Positions 18,801-30,873 of a stretch of 64,000 nt of DNA are shown here, in pieces. The DNA is from Phytopythium helicoides. Taxonomy: Eukaryota > Oomycota > Peronosporomycetes > Pythiales > Pythiaceae. A model generated the notes under the pieces. That model made no database searches and was not told where the DNA came from. It was given only the letters and a program-made list of their open reading frames with translations. The position numbers were made by a program, and so were the translations under genes. Positions within the stretch are counted from its first letter, which is position 1. Every line of letters starts with the position of its first letter. The stretch lies in the NCBI GenBank assembly GCA_024867545.1, contig JANFNE010000052.1, positions 496,001-560,000 of the forward strand, written 5' to 3'.

Positions 18801-21800
18801 ATTCCAGACGATGGTGATCACAGAGACGGAGGAAGGTTAGCGTTTTCCGAAGTCACATTGAGTCAAAGTTGTCTGCCTTTGGACATTTGCGTGTCTGAAT
18901 CCGAGACCGTCTCTGACGTTCGGTCTCCTATCTTGCGCCGTAGACCAAGTCTCAATTCAACCTCAAGCCCGTCACCTCAACGTGGACCATCTCTTAGTAT
19001 CGAAGAGATCGACTCCGCTCTAGTCGGCGAATTCACTGGAATTTCGTGCAGTGACACCAGCGATCAACCTGAGGGGACCCCAGACTTCTCACTTCGCCGT
19101 TCAAAATACTGCGCCATCAACCATGTGCTTGCAAATGAAGGAGAACACTTTACGCAGTTGTTTGAGCTTGTAGATTTAGGAGACTCATCAATTGCGAGTC
19201 GTGCGTGGGAAATATTGTGTCTTTTACCAACTAACAATAGCCTTCTCCAGGGAATGATCCAGTTACGACCCGCATCTGGTGTGCAAGATGTCGAGTGGGA
19301 AAATCTTCTGAGCTCATCCAGCCTACATCGCCTGCTATACTCTCTACGGCTAGTAGAGGCGCTTTTGATCCCATTTGATAATAATGTAGAGTTTGCAGCC
19401 TTTTCAACTGACATGGCGCGGCGTCAGTGGCGCGAACGCTTCGTTAGACTTGGCGGAGCTCATCATCTCTACTCCATGTTTATCCACAATCAAGTTGGTC
19501 CGGCTGGTAATGATGATCTATCAAGCGAGGTATCAGGTGATTTGTACTCCAAAAATCTTAGAGCAACCTGCCTGGGTGGAGTAATGCGTTGCCTCGGTTA
19601 CTTTTTGGAGCTGGCGCTAGCCCCAACAACACCTCATACAGAGCCCAAATTTGACACGAGGCTTCTGCATGTTACACTACCAAAGTATTTGGAGTCAGTT
19701 GACTTCTTCGTGATGTTTCAGCGTGCGGCACATATCGCCACGGAAAGCTGCTTGGTTCGCGCTCAGGATATGTCTGAGGAGCTTGAAGAAGCTGCGACCG
19801 TCGCCTGTAAATTGTGCTGTTCATTGATCCAATCGAGTCCTGAGATGATTCTATGGGATGGGGGAGAGAGTGACGTGGTTCAAAGCAAGCCTGGCGTGGT
19901 ACGCAATCTCATGCAAACACTTCTTGTAGATTGTGCTCATGCCAGGTTGCGAGAAAAGGCCCTATGCCTATTGGAGGATCTGTCAAAATGTGCGCGGGAG
20001 AGTGCTAGCAGTAGCTCACTTCGTTCGTTTATGGCGATGATGACCGCTGGATTTTGCTCACTTGTTGTCAAAGTCACAAGCTCCACTGAGTCTTCTAATG
20101 TGTTAGAACTTGATCAACTTACTCGAGTATCATGTCAGTTGGTTTCACACTGGGTCGATTCATGTGGCAGCGAGTTGGGGGTTGTACTCGATGGAATATT
20201 GAACAATCTTTACCGCGAAACGATGTCCCCGCGATTCAAAACAAAGAGTGTCCAGGGGACTAGCCCTCTCTTGTGCCTGCTGAAGCTCCTTACTGATATT
20301 ACAGAAAAATCAACTCTCTGCAGAGTGATAGCTCTGAGATGGGTGCCAAACGAGCACGTCACTTCAATTCACCGAAACTGGATCCAAGACATCCTGATTG
20401 ATAAACTTGTGTTCCCTGAAAGTGCACTATGTCAATCATCAATATTTCTTTCAGACGGGGAACGTGAGACGACTCAACAACTAGTTGTTAGACTCTTGTG
20501 CTCCCCAACTGATGACTCTCAAACAATTGACAGTTTGCCTTTGAGTAATCTTGAGTACTTGCTTCTTCGCCAAAGACAATTCCTTTCCATTGTCAACGAA
20601 GAGCTGAAGGGTTTAGGTCGCCCGTGGAAATACAATCCTGTTCACTCGCTCAAAAGCGAATCAGATTGCGCCGGTTTAAACAACCCAGGGTGTGTGTGCT
20701 ACATGAATTCACTGCTGCAGCAACTTTTCATGATGCCCGGTTTTTTCTCTGGTCTACTTCAGTTGGACTGCTCGGGGCTATCGGGCTCTAGCCAACTTGA
20801 GTGGCTGGATGAAGTGAAAGAGTTGCAAAGACTGTTTGTGTCGTTAAGCTACACTAAGAAACGAGCGTGTGATCCAACGCAATTTGCGCTTTCACACCGC
20901 GATCTTGATGGAAATCCGACAGATCTTCATACACAAATGGATGCCGATGAATTCTTCTGTATGCTTCTTGATCGGCTCGAGACTTTTATTGAATCCAAAT
21001 CACGATCTGAAGCTGTCGGTACAATCGAACACTCCGACAATACGGATACTACAAGCACCATCAGCCGCCATTTCCTTGATGAGTGTTTTGGTGGAGTCCT
21101 TGTCAACCAGATCTTGACCGAGCACGGACATCTCTCGGAGCGAGAGGAGCGCTTCTTTGCCCTGAGTCTAGAGATAACAAAGAAGCATCACTTAACAGAC
21201 TCTCTCGCGTTATATGTGCAGGGTGAACCACTCGATGGCGAAAATGCATATTTTTGTGAGCGTGAGCAGCGGAAGGTGTCCGCGACCAAGCGCATTTGCA
21301 TTAAGAAAGCACCGAAAACGCTCGTATGTCACCTCAAACGCTTCAACTTTGATTTTGACACCATGGAAAAAGTAAAGATCAACGACTACCTCGAGTTCCC
21401 AGTCGAGATCGATATCTCTCCGTACACTGCGGAAGGGGTGGGGAACACTGAAGTTGCCCCAAACATATATGATCTGGTCGGCGTTGTTGTACACTCAGGC
21501 ACCTCCGAAGCTGGTCACTACTACTCATTCGTTAAGGATCGCAAGAGCAGCAATACCGACAAGTGGTTCGAGTTTAATGATGAAATTGTCAGGCCCTTCG
21601 ACGAAGAGTCATTGGCGGAAGAGTGTTTTGGCGGGGAAGAAGTTCGTCAGCGGTGGGACCCGAGTCAAGCAGCATTTATCCCTGTTATGGAGATGAAGCG
21701 GCGAAGCGCCTACATGCTGATATACGAGCAGCGATCTGTTGATCAGGTGGATGGTTCCACGACTACAGCTCTCGAATCAATGTTCACGACCAACAATCTG

Positions 21801-23741
21801 AGTCCCTACGTTTCAAGTCTTATTGAAGCAAGCAGAAGTGAGAATAAGAGCATGGAACGCGTTGTTCGAGCTTTTGGAGGAGCGTGTGAGCAGTTTTTGT
21901 ACTCGATTGTTCACTTCGCTTCGAGTGCCAAAGCTGGTATTAGTGACAAGCTTGTCCGTATGGCATACCAGTGTGGTTGCGAGTATCTGTTTGGAGTTCA
22001 TACCCTTCGGCCACCGACAAACCCATCAATGACAGTTGTTGATAATGGCGGGATGATTAATAGTTCAGCTACTTTCGCAGACTCTGTGACAAACTGGCTG
22101 TCGATTTTACCAGCTACTGAAGACAATGATTGTGAGCGGATGATGTTTTGCTCATGGTTCATCGACGCAGCGACAGCGCTTCTCATTGATGACTCCACTA
22201 CTGAACACACGCGAACGTGGTTATTTGATGCACTCATCCTGACTGATGCAGGACCCGAAACCACAGCTAGCTGCCTTCGAATACTGACAGGTGTCTTGGC
22301 CTTCGTGATAAAGTCGCTGGCATTGTCAGAAGAAATGGAGTCAATGCTTGCTCGGACTGTGAAGCTGGTTGCATCTGTTTTGGATATACTCTTTGCGCGG
22401 CACAGCAGAATTCTTGTGTGGGATCCGATTAACAATGGCGCAGTCGCCGTATCGGTTTCAAAGATTCGTCAAGCAGCCATTGGTATTGCTGATCTACTTC
22501 ACGAGATTATTCACACTCTACCCGACGCAATGAAAACTGAAGAGGAAGCATCCAAGATCCAGCAAGCACTGGTGCTGGTTTTTGTCACACAAGCAGATGT
22601 GATCTCCAGATTCTTTGCAGCATTAGAGATTTTGGTCGACCTTGCAGTACTTGTTCCTCAACGTAGACTATCACCAAGCTCTTTGTCCTCTGGAAAATAT
22701 GAGCTATATGCTGCGGATGAATTATCGCAGCCGCATTTATGCACTTTGAATGTGGAGCGGATGGCTATCCTAAAGTTACTGGAATACTATAAGCAATTCG
22801 AAGCAGTCTCCGGCAATGCATTGGTGCTCGATCTAGACACGCTTTACCGTGGCACTGTCGTGAAAAGTCTGATCCTCGCAGGATGCAGAGACCTACTAGG
22901 GATCTTTATCCAGGAAATCATCTGCTCAGGTACCGAAAATGAGTGTGATCGCATCATTGTTCCCGTATTGACTGCCTTGGAAGATTTCCGGGGTACTCCA
23001 AACGCAAGCGAAGCATTTGACGTGGTTGACGTGGTAATTGAGAATAGTCGGACCAAAGACCCCATTCGAGAGCGATTCGTGCTTGAGAGCGTATTTTCAC
23101 CTTCTCGTGGGGTCCTCGAAGCTGCCATTTATTACAAAGAACGCGTCGACGAGAAAACGCACACACTTGCGTTATTGCGTCTGTTTATCCGGCATGTCGC
23201 GAGGTCTACCATTCTGCAGCAGTTGATTGTTGAAAATCAAGTGTGGTTCAGTCGAGTACAGTGGATCGTAGAGTGGGTGACCAGCACTGTTGATCCAACT
23301 TCCGAAATTCGTCGTGACCACAGCTTTGACACATCTAATGCTATCCTCATCAACTATCTAGAGCCCATGAGCAGAAACACAGTCGTAGCATTATTTATGG
23401 CGATTGAGAGTGGCTTCAAAATGACCGTTTTTATACGTAGTCCCGCTGCTAGCTCCATCGAGCCCCAACTGAACGACTTGGAGGAGGAAGGTGTGGGAAG
23501 AGCTCAAAAACATACTGAAGAAAGCATGGACGAAAATCAAGCCGACTTGTCGGACACTTCTATCGATAATTCGAAGATATTAGTAGCGCATGAACAGCCA
23601 GAAGACGAAGAAAACGATTCGAACGAACAAAAATCTGTTGATGATAGTCGTGATATATCTACTTTTGGCTTCCAAGCAACGCCCCCGATGAGACTGCGTC
23701 TAGACTTGGATCCTGCGTTCGTCAACAACTCTGAGGCCTGA
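15813..23741 (+). CDS. Giant ubiquitin-specific protease (USP9X/USP24/USP34 type)
   Basis: Two exons (15813-16305 and 16372-23741) with a 66-nt intron (GTATGT...TTGCAG) encode 2620 aa. The first 1590 residues are helical repeat-like sequence with an acidic/Ser-rich patch at about residues 790-920. The peptidase C19 domain lies at about residues 1595-1960. Its Cys box is GLNNPGCVCYMNSLLQQL, with the nucleophile Cys before YMNS, and its His box is HSGTSEAGHYYSF. The closing Asp is in WFEFNDEIVRPF. A further 660 residues of helical sequence and an acidic C-terminus follow. Cysteine is retained in a second position of the Cys box (VCY instead of TCY). Such enzymes remove ubiquitin from many targets. 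It is convergent with the next gene, with only 65 bp between stops. Confidence 0.9.
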
Positions 23742-23806
23742 AGAGGTCGCGCTTGCAGTCAATTTGGAATTCCTTATTCATATTGTAACACTGGCAATAC
23801 ACACGT

Positions 23807-25327
23807 TTAGTTATTTGATTTAGCATCTACTTTACCACTACCTCGCTCATAGCTCCCCCGGCGAGATTTCCCTGCATTCGCCCGTTTGGAAGGATTAGCC
23901 GAAGAGCACCGCTTGAGTTTATGATTGAGTGCTCGGGTTTTCTGTCGGGTGTTGGTACAGCTTGCAGCACGAGTGAGCGAATTTGGTGGGCAATCGGTCG
24001 CAGCTTCATGCTCCCACTTCCAACGTAGTAGAGTAGAGGTACTGTAGGATTCTCGATACTCGTCGTCAACACCAAAGTCGGACAACCATAGAAGTCGAGA
24101 GCGAGGTGATCGATTGACCACTTCCTCGTCATAAAACGAAAGGCTAGACGTGGCTGATAGAGATGACGACGACGGTGAGCCCGCAATCTGCTTTTTTCGA
24201 AATGATGAGAACCCATCCCCCATAGCCCAAGGGCCTACTGGAGACCCACCATCTGTATCGGTACTATTGTCCGAGTCATCGGTTGTGCATTCAACTGCTA
24301 ACGCGTAGTTGTGCACACGCATCCTTTCGCGTCGTGGGCGAGATAGCTCACTTTCAGAAGCAGCAGCTGTTGTCGTCGATGCAGGTTGCCTCATCAAAGT
24401 TGAGAAAATTGGCACCGGAGGTTTTCGGGCTGGCCGTGGATTTAAAGTTGCTCCTTCAATGAGATTACAATGCCCGCTTCCATTATCCTGGATTTCGTGC
24501 AGCTCTGGTTCTTCAACCAAATTGGCGGTGCTTTCCCACTCTCCTTTTTCTATGGAAGAAGGCAGCGTAACAGAGACAGCTTGTGATGGTTGATTTGGCG
24601 CTAATGGGGCGGTTCCAGTAATCAATGCCGGAAGAGCACTCTCAGTCTTGAGAGACGAGGTCGCTGTCGAGGATCTTACCCTTTTGCTCAAACTTGAGGT
24701 TGGACGTGGACGTGCATTTGTGCGTGACCGCTCACCAGTTCCAGTCTGCGCCATTTTCTCCAATGGATTTTTTAGGTGGCGTCGATGGTGAACTGCGTTA
24801 CCGTTCCGTGCTGAGGCAGCATCGGGCTGCTTTCCAGTTTGATTGCGTTTAAATATATGATCACGAAGTTCTTGGATGATTCCTTCGAGCTCAGAATCCG
24901 AACGGGTAAGAGTTGGCATTGCTGTGTGTGAACTGTTTCTTTGGCGCATGAGGTCTGCACTGCCTAAGGTAACAGCTGTGTGCGGTTTAGAGGGCATCGT
25001 GGCTAGACAATTGCTCGATTGCTCACTGTCGTTATTACTGCTTGAAGCCACACCGGTTCCTGCGCACACAAGTATTGGCTTCACGAATGCTCCGGTCGCA
25101 GGATGTGTCAGTGTGTCTGGCAAAGCCGGAGTGGTGCTCTTCGTAGATTTGTTTGCTGGCTTTCGCGTGTACCGACCGGGTTCTGGGGTGACAGGCTCAC
25201 AAGTACTTGGTGATTTCTTCTGGGGCTCTGACAAGACAATTTGAGTGATTGCATCTTCGTCGCGTGAACTGACGAGCATGGCTGGCCCAGTGGTGCTAAG
25301 AAAACTAGGCGTCTCGCCCCATCTCAT
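23807..25327 (-). CDS. Ser/Thr-rich protein of unknown function
   Basis: 506 aa, low in hydrophobic residues, with no membrane segment and no recognisable domain. It is rich in Ser, Thr and Pro and probably disordered. A possible short folded stretch is SDSELEGIIQELRDHIFKR (about residues 140-158), and another ordered-looking segment near residues 410-450 contains RSRLLWLSDFGVDDEYRESY. The C-terminus is strongly basic. Clean open frame and codon use support a real gene. The N-terminus is uncertain, since an upstream exon cannot be excluded. Confidence 0.6.
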   Translation of the reverse strand: MRWGETPSFLSTTGPAMLVSSRDEDAITQIVLSEPQKKSPSTCEPVTPEPGRYTRKPANKSTKSTTPALPDTLTHPATGAFVKPILVCAGTGVASSSNNDSEQSSNCLATMPSKPHTAVTLGSADLMRQRNSSHTAMPTLTRSDSELEGIIQELRDHIFKRNQTGKQPDAASARNGNAVHHRRHLKNPLEKMAQTGTGERSRTNARPRPTSSLSKRVRSSTATSSLKTESALPALITGTAPLAPNQPSQAVSVTLPSSIEKGEWESTANLVEEPELHEIQDNGSGHCNLIEGATLNPRPARKPPVPIFSTLMRQPASTTTAAASESELSRPRRERMRVHNYALAVECTTDDSDNSTDTDGGSPVGPWAMGDGFSSFRKKQIAGSPSSSSLSATSSLSFYDEEVVNRSPRSRLLWLSDFGVDDEYRESYSTSTLLRWKWEHEAATDCPPNSLTRAASCTNTRQKTRALNHKLKRCSSANPSKRANAGKSRRGSYERGSGKVDAKSNN

Positions 25328-25473
25328 CGTGATCCAGCTACGTGGTCAAGGTCTTCAAGTAATATGCTTACTACTTTCACAAGCACGAATGGGAAATCAA
25401 TCCTTCACGCAGCGTGAGAACGAGTTCAAACTGCAACACGATGCTTCGCTTCACAAATTTAGCCTGCTATTGA

Positions 25474-26616
25474 TCACATTGCCGTCTGAAAATAACGTGG
25501 GTCAAAGATTGGCCTCATCATGTCGTCGTCGTCGATGTCATCATCCTCGCCAATTGAGAATGGGTTTGGCATCCCGGGGGGAGGTCTCACCAGACTAGGG
25601 GGCAATCGAAATGGCCTGCGACTCGCATGCGGAATGCCTCGCATCCACTCGGGCGGCGGTTGCATCTGAAGCCACCTTGACTGCTGCACTCGGCGGCGCT
25701 GCCAGAACGAAATGTAGAGCGTTCTGGGGTGGTCAACGGGTCTGGTCATGGCCGCGGGAAATTCTGCAGGAATAAAGGCATGAGATCTCTAAGCACGCTA
25801 CGCCAACAGCATATCTTTACCTGCTCGAGTGAACGCCTCCCACAACCCCCGGTCACGCCCCAGCTCCTGAAGACTCTGCGATTCACGTCGTGAGATCTTC
25901 CACTTGTGTGAGCGTGTGCAATGCAACGAACCTTGTTCGCTTGAGCAAGCCGCGCAAACTCGGCGCCTCGTAGAAACAGCGCGATGCGGCAGACTAGCGC
26001 GTCCGACAGGCGACTGAGCTCGGCGTCTTGCGTTGGCGCATGCACCGACGGAGCTCTGGACGTGCTCAGCGCTGCCGGGAGCTCGCCAAATAGGTTGCGC
26101 TCGAGCCTGCGTCCCGAACAGGGGTTTTCATCGTGAGCGGAATTGGAGCAGAAGTCCACTCAAGCTTCCCACTGACCTCCAGCCGAGCACCTCCCGGTTG
26201 CAGAGCCACCCCCTCGCGGCCACGTGCCTTCCATCGTCAAAATCCTGCGTCCCAGCCTGGCGCTTGACGTAGTCTGCGATTCTGCGGCCCACGAGTCGTG
26301 AGAATTCGCCCGAAGGTAGTACATTTTCGCGTTCTGCTCACTTGAGCGGGACGCGGAGGCTCTTGCCGCTTTCGGACGCCACAAAATGCACGAACAGCGC
26401 GTCTCCGACCTTGAGGGCGCGCACCGCGACTCGACCCACGCCGTCGACGTCAAAGTCCGCTTGCGGGTGCAGATTGACGTCCCCAGCGAACGAATCGACG
26501 CCAAAATCGGCTCCAGACGACGCCCGGGAGCTCGCGGAGGCGAAGGACCAGCCCTTGGAGCGCAGGAGCGCGTGCAGCAGCCACAGGAGCGCGCCGGCGG
26601 CCGTCAGGTCGGCCAT
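25474..26616 (-). CDS. FBXO7/PI31-like F-box protein (5 exons)
   Basis: Exons are 26616-26342, 26281-26177, 26106-25932, 25875-25821 and 25763-25474; the four introns are 56-70 nt with GT-AG borders, and splicing gives 299 aa in one frame. Residues 1-125 resemble the FP domain shared by FBXO7 and the proteasome regulator PI31 (GALLWLLHALLRSKGW, VKVGDALFVHFVA-like segment). An F-box follows at about residues 155-200 (LSRLSDALVCRIALFLRGAE, then NKSLQELGRDRGLWEAF). The C-terminus is proline-rich and ends in RPIFDPRYF, like the PI31/FBXO7 tail. The predicted role is substrate receptor of an SCF ubiquitin ligase, possibly linked to the proteasome. The gene was recovered only by splicing; no single frame covers it. 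Confidence 0.75.
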
Positions 26617-26719
26617 GATGCTGCGCTTCTTGGCGGATGCTCACGTATGAGTCGAGTAGTAGTTGGGTTGATTTGGTGTATTACTGATGGACACTTGCCT
26701 ATTGTATGGGACCCTACGT

Positions 26720-28267
26720 TTAGCTGGTCGAGTTGTTGCGGATGTAGTACGGCTCGCTCTGGAACTCCTCCTTGCAGTAGGGGAACAGCGTGTCATCGTC
26801 CGAGGGCGTGAAGAGGTCCTTGCCCGACGTGATGACCGAGTAGACGCCGCAGGCGAAGCAGATGACAATGATGAGCATCGAGATGAACTTCTCGTACTTG
26901 GGCAGGTTGCGCCAGAAGACCTTGAGGTACATGATCATGGGCATGATGAGGCAGCTCGTCGTGTGGGCCGAAGCTCCCGTGAAGTCCTCCAGGTCCAGGA
27001 ACTTGCTGCGAGCCGCGATGGCGATGGCCACCAGGATCAGGATGATCACCACGCGCAGCGAGATGTAGCGGATCGTGTTGCGCGTGCCCTGGTACTCGGA
27101 CAGGTTGTAGCTCTCCTCCTCGCCACCCTCGGTCGTCGTGTCCATGCCACTCTCGAGCGCACCGTGGCTCGTGCTCGTCACGGATCCGCCACGCGAGATG
27201 CGCTGGGGCGTCGAGCTCAGCACGTACGAGCGCTTCTCCTGCAGCTCCTCATCCAGGTCGTCAACGCCGAACGACTGCGTAGGCTGCTTGTGCATGCCGA
27301 GGATCATGCGCTCGGCCATGTAGAACGGCGGCTGGAGCAGGGTCGAGAAGGCAATCGTGATGTGCACCTGCATGAACAGGTAGGCCATGATGACAGCACC
27401 GCGGTTGGCCGTGAAGCCAAGAGGAGAGACACCCGTCGGGTTGCTGGTGTCGACGAATGAGTAGAGCAGGTTGCCGTTCAGCTGGCAGCCGCCGGCGGTG
27501 TAACCCGTGATGGCGATGATGAGGAAGAAGGCAGAGATGACGACGATCGTGACCATGACGACGTTGGGCATGCGCTGCGGCTGCGAGTGCTCACGGTGCA
27601 GGTCCGGAACAATAATGGCAGCACCGTAGGCAAGCGCAAGACTGCCGAACGAGTCCAGGACCTGGCCGATCGAGACATCGGGCGTCGGGATCGCCGGGTG
27701 GCCACGCATGTTCCACTGCAGCACCGAAATGCCAATAACGTCGGCAATGATGGTGCCCATGCAACCGGCAAAGGCCATACCCGCACTTTCCTTGAGGGTC
27801 GGAATGAGGCAGACCGGGGTCACGGTGATGGCCATGAAGAAGATCCAGAAGATCTTGCCGAACGAGTCCGGGAAGAGCACGTCAAGCAGCGTCGAGCTCA
27901 TGACCAGGAAGGCAATCGGGACGAGCAGGCAGACGCCCATTTGCGAGATGACAGTGATCCAGCGGCCCCACTTGCCGAGCGTCCACTCACCGACGTCACC
28001 GTAGGTCTTGACCGACGACGGAGCGACGAGAAGCACCTTGGAGAGAGCCACCGTGGTGTACGTGTTGGCGAAGATCATGAAAGCGAGAGCGATCGAGGCG
28101 TAGATCGGACCAGCACGGGCGTAGTTGGCAGGCATCGCAAGCGATCCGATACCGCAGACGCAGCAGAAGAGGTTGAACGAGGCCTTGAAGTCATCGGCGG
28201 TGAACCAGGCGGAGGACTTGCCACCGGCACCGCGGAGAGGCAGCTGTGGGGTCGAGACGGTCGCCAT
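26720..28267 (-). CDS. AAAP-family amino-acid transporter 1
   Basis: 515 aa from the ATG at 28267; the frame stays open further upstream but there it runs through the promoter. The Aa_trans domain begins at FNLFCCVCGIGSLAMPANYA (about residue 30), with about 11 membrane helices. A polar loop at about residues 345-410 carries SSTPQRISRGGSVTS, shared with transporter 2 only. The C-terminus has the family tail PYCKEEFQSEPYYIRNNSTS. AAAP proteins are proton- or sodium-coupled amino-acid carriers of the plasma or vacuolar membrane; the substrate cannot be read from sequence. It is the 3'-most member of a six-gene, same-strand tandem array and closest to transporter 2. Confidence 0.9.
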   Translation of the reverse strand: MATVSTPQLPLRGAGGKSSAWFTADDFKASFNLFCCVCGIGSLAMPANYARAGPIYASIALAFMIFANTYTTVALSKVLLVAPSSVKTYGDVGEWTLGKWGRWITVISQMGVCLLVPIAFLVMSSTLLDVLFPDSFGKIFWIFFMAITVTPVCLIPTLKESAGMAFAGCMGTIIADVIGISVLQWNMRGHPAIPTPDVSIGQVLDSFGSLALAYGAAIIVPDLHREHSQPQRMPNVVMVTIVVISAFFLIIAITGYTAGGCQLNGNLLYSFVDTSNPTGVSPLGFTANRGAVIMAYLFMQVHITIAFSTLLQPPFYMAERMILGMHKQPTQSFGVDDLDEELQEKRSYVLSSTPQRISRGGSVTSTSHGALESGMDTTTEGGEEESYNLSEYQGTRNTIRYISLRVVIILILVAIAIAARSKFLDLEDFTGASAHTTSCLIMPMIMYLKVFWRNLPKYEKFISMLIIVICFACGVYSVITSGKDLFTPSDDDTLFPYCKEEFQSEPYYIRNNSTS

Positions 28268-28311
28268 CGAAGCTTGCGAAGACCGGGGAGTTGTGGCTGG
28301 GTCGCTGCAAC

Positions 28312-28332
28312 GGAGGAAATTCGAAAGTGAGC
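28312..28332 (-). promoter_or_regulatory. Inr/FPR-like core promoter of transporter 1
   Basis: On the minus strand the site reads GCTCACTTTCGAATTTCCTC, matching GCTCAYTYYNNNAWTTTNYY. It begins 65 nt and ends about 45 nt before the start codon, as expected for an oomycete transcription start. Confidence 0.6.
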
Positions 28333-29268
28333 TCCGGTGGCGGCGGCGCGCGACCGCGACATGTTGTTGGCTGCGCGCTGTGCCGGTGTGGTGGAGCGAT
28401 GGCTGATGGCTCACACTCACACGCCGGACAGCGGCCAGCCTCTGCTCGTGACTGTGCGGTTCACTATAGTGCAAGCACGGTCTCCGATGGGCTGCAATCG
28501 AGCACAGGCGCACAAGAATTGAGCTTGTGCCGGTGCAGAAGCCCCGCACACGGTACACGCAATGTGGAGCCTCGCTACGTGCTCCATGCTCTTTTCCCCC
28601 ATGACGATATGTACGGTGTGCGTGTCCCTGCTTGCAGTTCACCCTCGCCGGGGTCTAGACCGGCCCAAGGCAAGATACGGAGAGCTTGGCGGACGAGGAC
28701 AGGAGGCATTAGGGCCGCAGCAGACAGGTGCGAGGCCCTGGGTTTAGTGCGGAGCCTGTCACGTGATGGATAGCCCTCTCACTTGCAATGCGTCCTCTAT
28801 GCTAATCTCGTGAGACTTGGCACCGCATTCAAATCCCAAATTTCGGCCACCCGCAGGAACACATACATGTGAAGGAGCTGGGATTCGCCCATCTCGCTGA
28901 CATGTGACAGCCCCACCTTCCTGTTCTGGTGCAAATGTCTGAAGCACGCCCATCTTCCCAATAGACAAGTCGAGGGCGCCGCTAATGCCAGGGAGGAGCA
29001 CCACTGGTGTGCCCCATCTCTCTCATCAGCCGGCTGTCACCAAGCAAACCCGCTCTAGTCGACAGAGCGCGGCCATTCATCTAATCAGTCTTTGAGACGT
29101 GATTCGCAGCAGTGAATCGATCAGAGACGAGCATGTCGTGACGTGATGGAGTTTGTATGACTCTTGTATGAATGAAAGTACTATTAGTACATCAACAACG
29201 ACATCAGCTTCAATGAGCTCGATCGATCTCAACGAGAGGAGATCCGCCTACCAACAACTACTAACAAC
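28333..29268. other. Intergenic region between transporters 1 and 2
   Basis: No gene is supported. Short frames here lack similarity to anything I recognise. It should contain the promoter of transporter 1 and the 3' UTR of transporter 2. Confidence 0.4.
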
Positions 29269-30828
29269 TTAGTTAGTCGCGTTGCTGCGGATGTAGTAGG
29301 GCTCGTTCTGGTACTCCTCCTTGCAGTATGGGAAGAGCGTGTCGTCGTCCGAGGGCGTGAATAGATTTTTGCCGGCCTTGATCACGGCGTAGACGCCGCA
29401 CAGAGTGCATATGACGATGATCAGGATCGAAGCGAACTTCTCGTGCTTGGGAAGGCTTCGCCAGAACACCTTGAGGTACAGGACCATGGGCAGGATCAGG
29501 TTGTTGGTCGTGTGCGCCGAGGCTCCCGTGAAGTCCTCCAGGTCGAGGAACTTCTTACGCGCGGCGATTGCAACCGCGACCATGATCAGGATGATGACAA
29601 GGCGCAGCGAGATGTAACGCAGCATGTTGCGCTTGCCTTGGTACTCAGTCAGATTGTAGCCTTCTTCTTCGAAAGAGTCGCCTGTCGTGTCCACACCGCT
29701 CTCGAGGGCTCCGTTGCTGTTGCTAGTCACCGATCCTCCACGCGAGATCCGCTGTGGCGTTGAGCTCAGCACGTACGAGCGCTTCTCCTGCAGCTCCTCG
29801 ATCATGTCCATGTCATCGACACCGTACGCCTGAGCAGGTTGCTTGTGCATGCCCAGAATGAACCGCTCAGCGTAGTAGAACGGTGGCTGCATGATTGTCG
29901 CGAACGCGAGAGTGAGATGCACCTGCATGAAGATGTAGGACATGATGACTGCCCCACGGTTGGCCGTGAAACCCAGCGGTGAGACTCCAGTCGGGTTGCT
30001 GGTGTCGACGAACGAGTAGAGTAGGTTTCCGCTGAGCTGGCAACCTCCAGCAGTGTAGCCGACGACTGCGATAATGACGAAGAAGATCGAAACGGCAAGG
30101 ACCGTAACCATGACGACGTTGGGCATGCGCTGGGGTTGTGAGTGCTCGCGTTGCAGGTCCGGGAGGATGATAGCAGCACCGTAGGCGAGTGCGAGACTGC
30201 CGAACGACTGAAGAACCTGGTCAAGCGACACATCGGGAGCCGGAACCGTAGGGTGGCCGCGCATGTTCCACTGCAGAATGCAGATACCGATCACATCTGC
30301 GACGATTGTTCCCAAGCAGCCAGCGAACGCCATTCCAGCACCTTCCTTGAGTGTCGGGATGAGAGAAGCGGGGGTGACTGTGATTGCCATGAAAAAGATC
30401 CAGAAGATTTGACCAAATGAGTCTGGGAAAATGACCTCAAGAAGAGTAGAGCCTAGAATGAGGAAGGCAATCGGGACGAGCACACAAATGGCGAGCTGGG
30501 AGACGACAGCAACCCAACGGCCCCACTTGCCCAGCACCCACTCGCCAACATCGCCATAGGTCTTGACTGACGACGGAGCGACGAGGAGTACCTTGGAAAG
30601 AGCCACCGTAGTGTACGTGTTCGCACAGATCATGAACGCAAGTGCGATAGAAGCGTAGATTGGGCCGGCGCGAGCATAATTTGCCGGCATGGCGAGTGAG
30701 CCGATACCGCAGACGCAGCAGAAGAGGTTGAACGAGGTCTTGAAATCCTCTCCAGTAAACCAGGCAGATGACTTGCCACCAGAAGCGCCGGTGGCCGTCG
30801 GTAGATTTGAAGCGCGTGCGTTAGTCAT
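29269..30828 (-). CDS. AAAP-family amino-acid transporter 2
   Basis: 519 aa from the ATG at 30828. The protein is nearly superimposable on transporter 1 across the core (GIGSLAMPANYARAGPIYAS, the SSVKTYGDVGEWVLGKWGRW loop) and in the polar loop with SSTPQRISRGGSVTS. Differences cluster in the N-terminal 25 residues and the loop. The tail ends in PYCKEEYQNEPYYIRSNATN with a terminal sequon. The third-position base composition is less GC-rich than in transporter 1, so the pair has diverged mostly at silent sites. Confidence 0.9.
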   Translation of the reverse strand: MTNARASNLPTATGASGGKSSAWFTGEDFKTSFNLFCCVCGIGSLAMPANYARAGPIYASIALAFMICANTYTTVALSKVLLVAPSSVKTYGDVGEWVLGKWGRWVAVVSQLAICVLVPIAFLILGSTLLEVIFPDSFGQIFWIFFMAITVTPASLIPTLKEGAGMAFAGCLGTIVADVIGICILQWNMRGHPTVPAPDVSLDQVLQSFGSLALAYGAAIILPDLQREHSQPQRMPNVVMVTVLAVSIFFVIIAVVGYTAGGCQLSGNLLYSFVDTSNPTGVSPLGFTANRGAVIMSYIFMQVHLTLAFATIMQPPFYYAERFILGMHKQPAQAYGVDDMDMIEELQEKRSYVLSSTPQRISRGGSVTSNSNGALESGVDTTGDSFEEEGYNLTEYQGKRNMLRYISLRLVIILIMVAVAIAARKKFLDLEDFTGASAHTTNNLILPMVLYLKVFWRSLPKHEKFASILIIVICTLCGVYAVIKAGKNLFTPSDDDTLFPYCKEEYQNEPYYIRSNATN

Positions 30829-30873
30829 TTTAATCCACGCTGCGAGCCAGAGTGGACTTGTGGTGCTTGCAGC

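Noticed and set aside
28759..29004. 81-codon minus-strand ORF between transporters 1 and 2
   Set aside because: No similarity, signal peptide or codon bias supports it.
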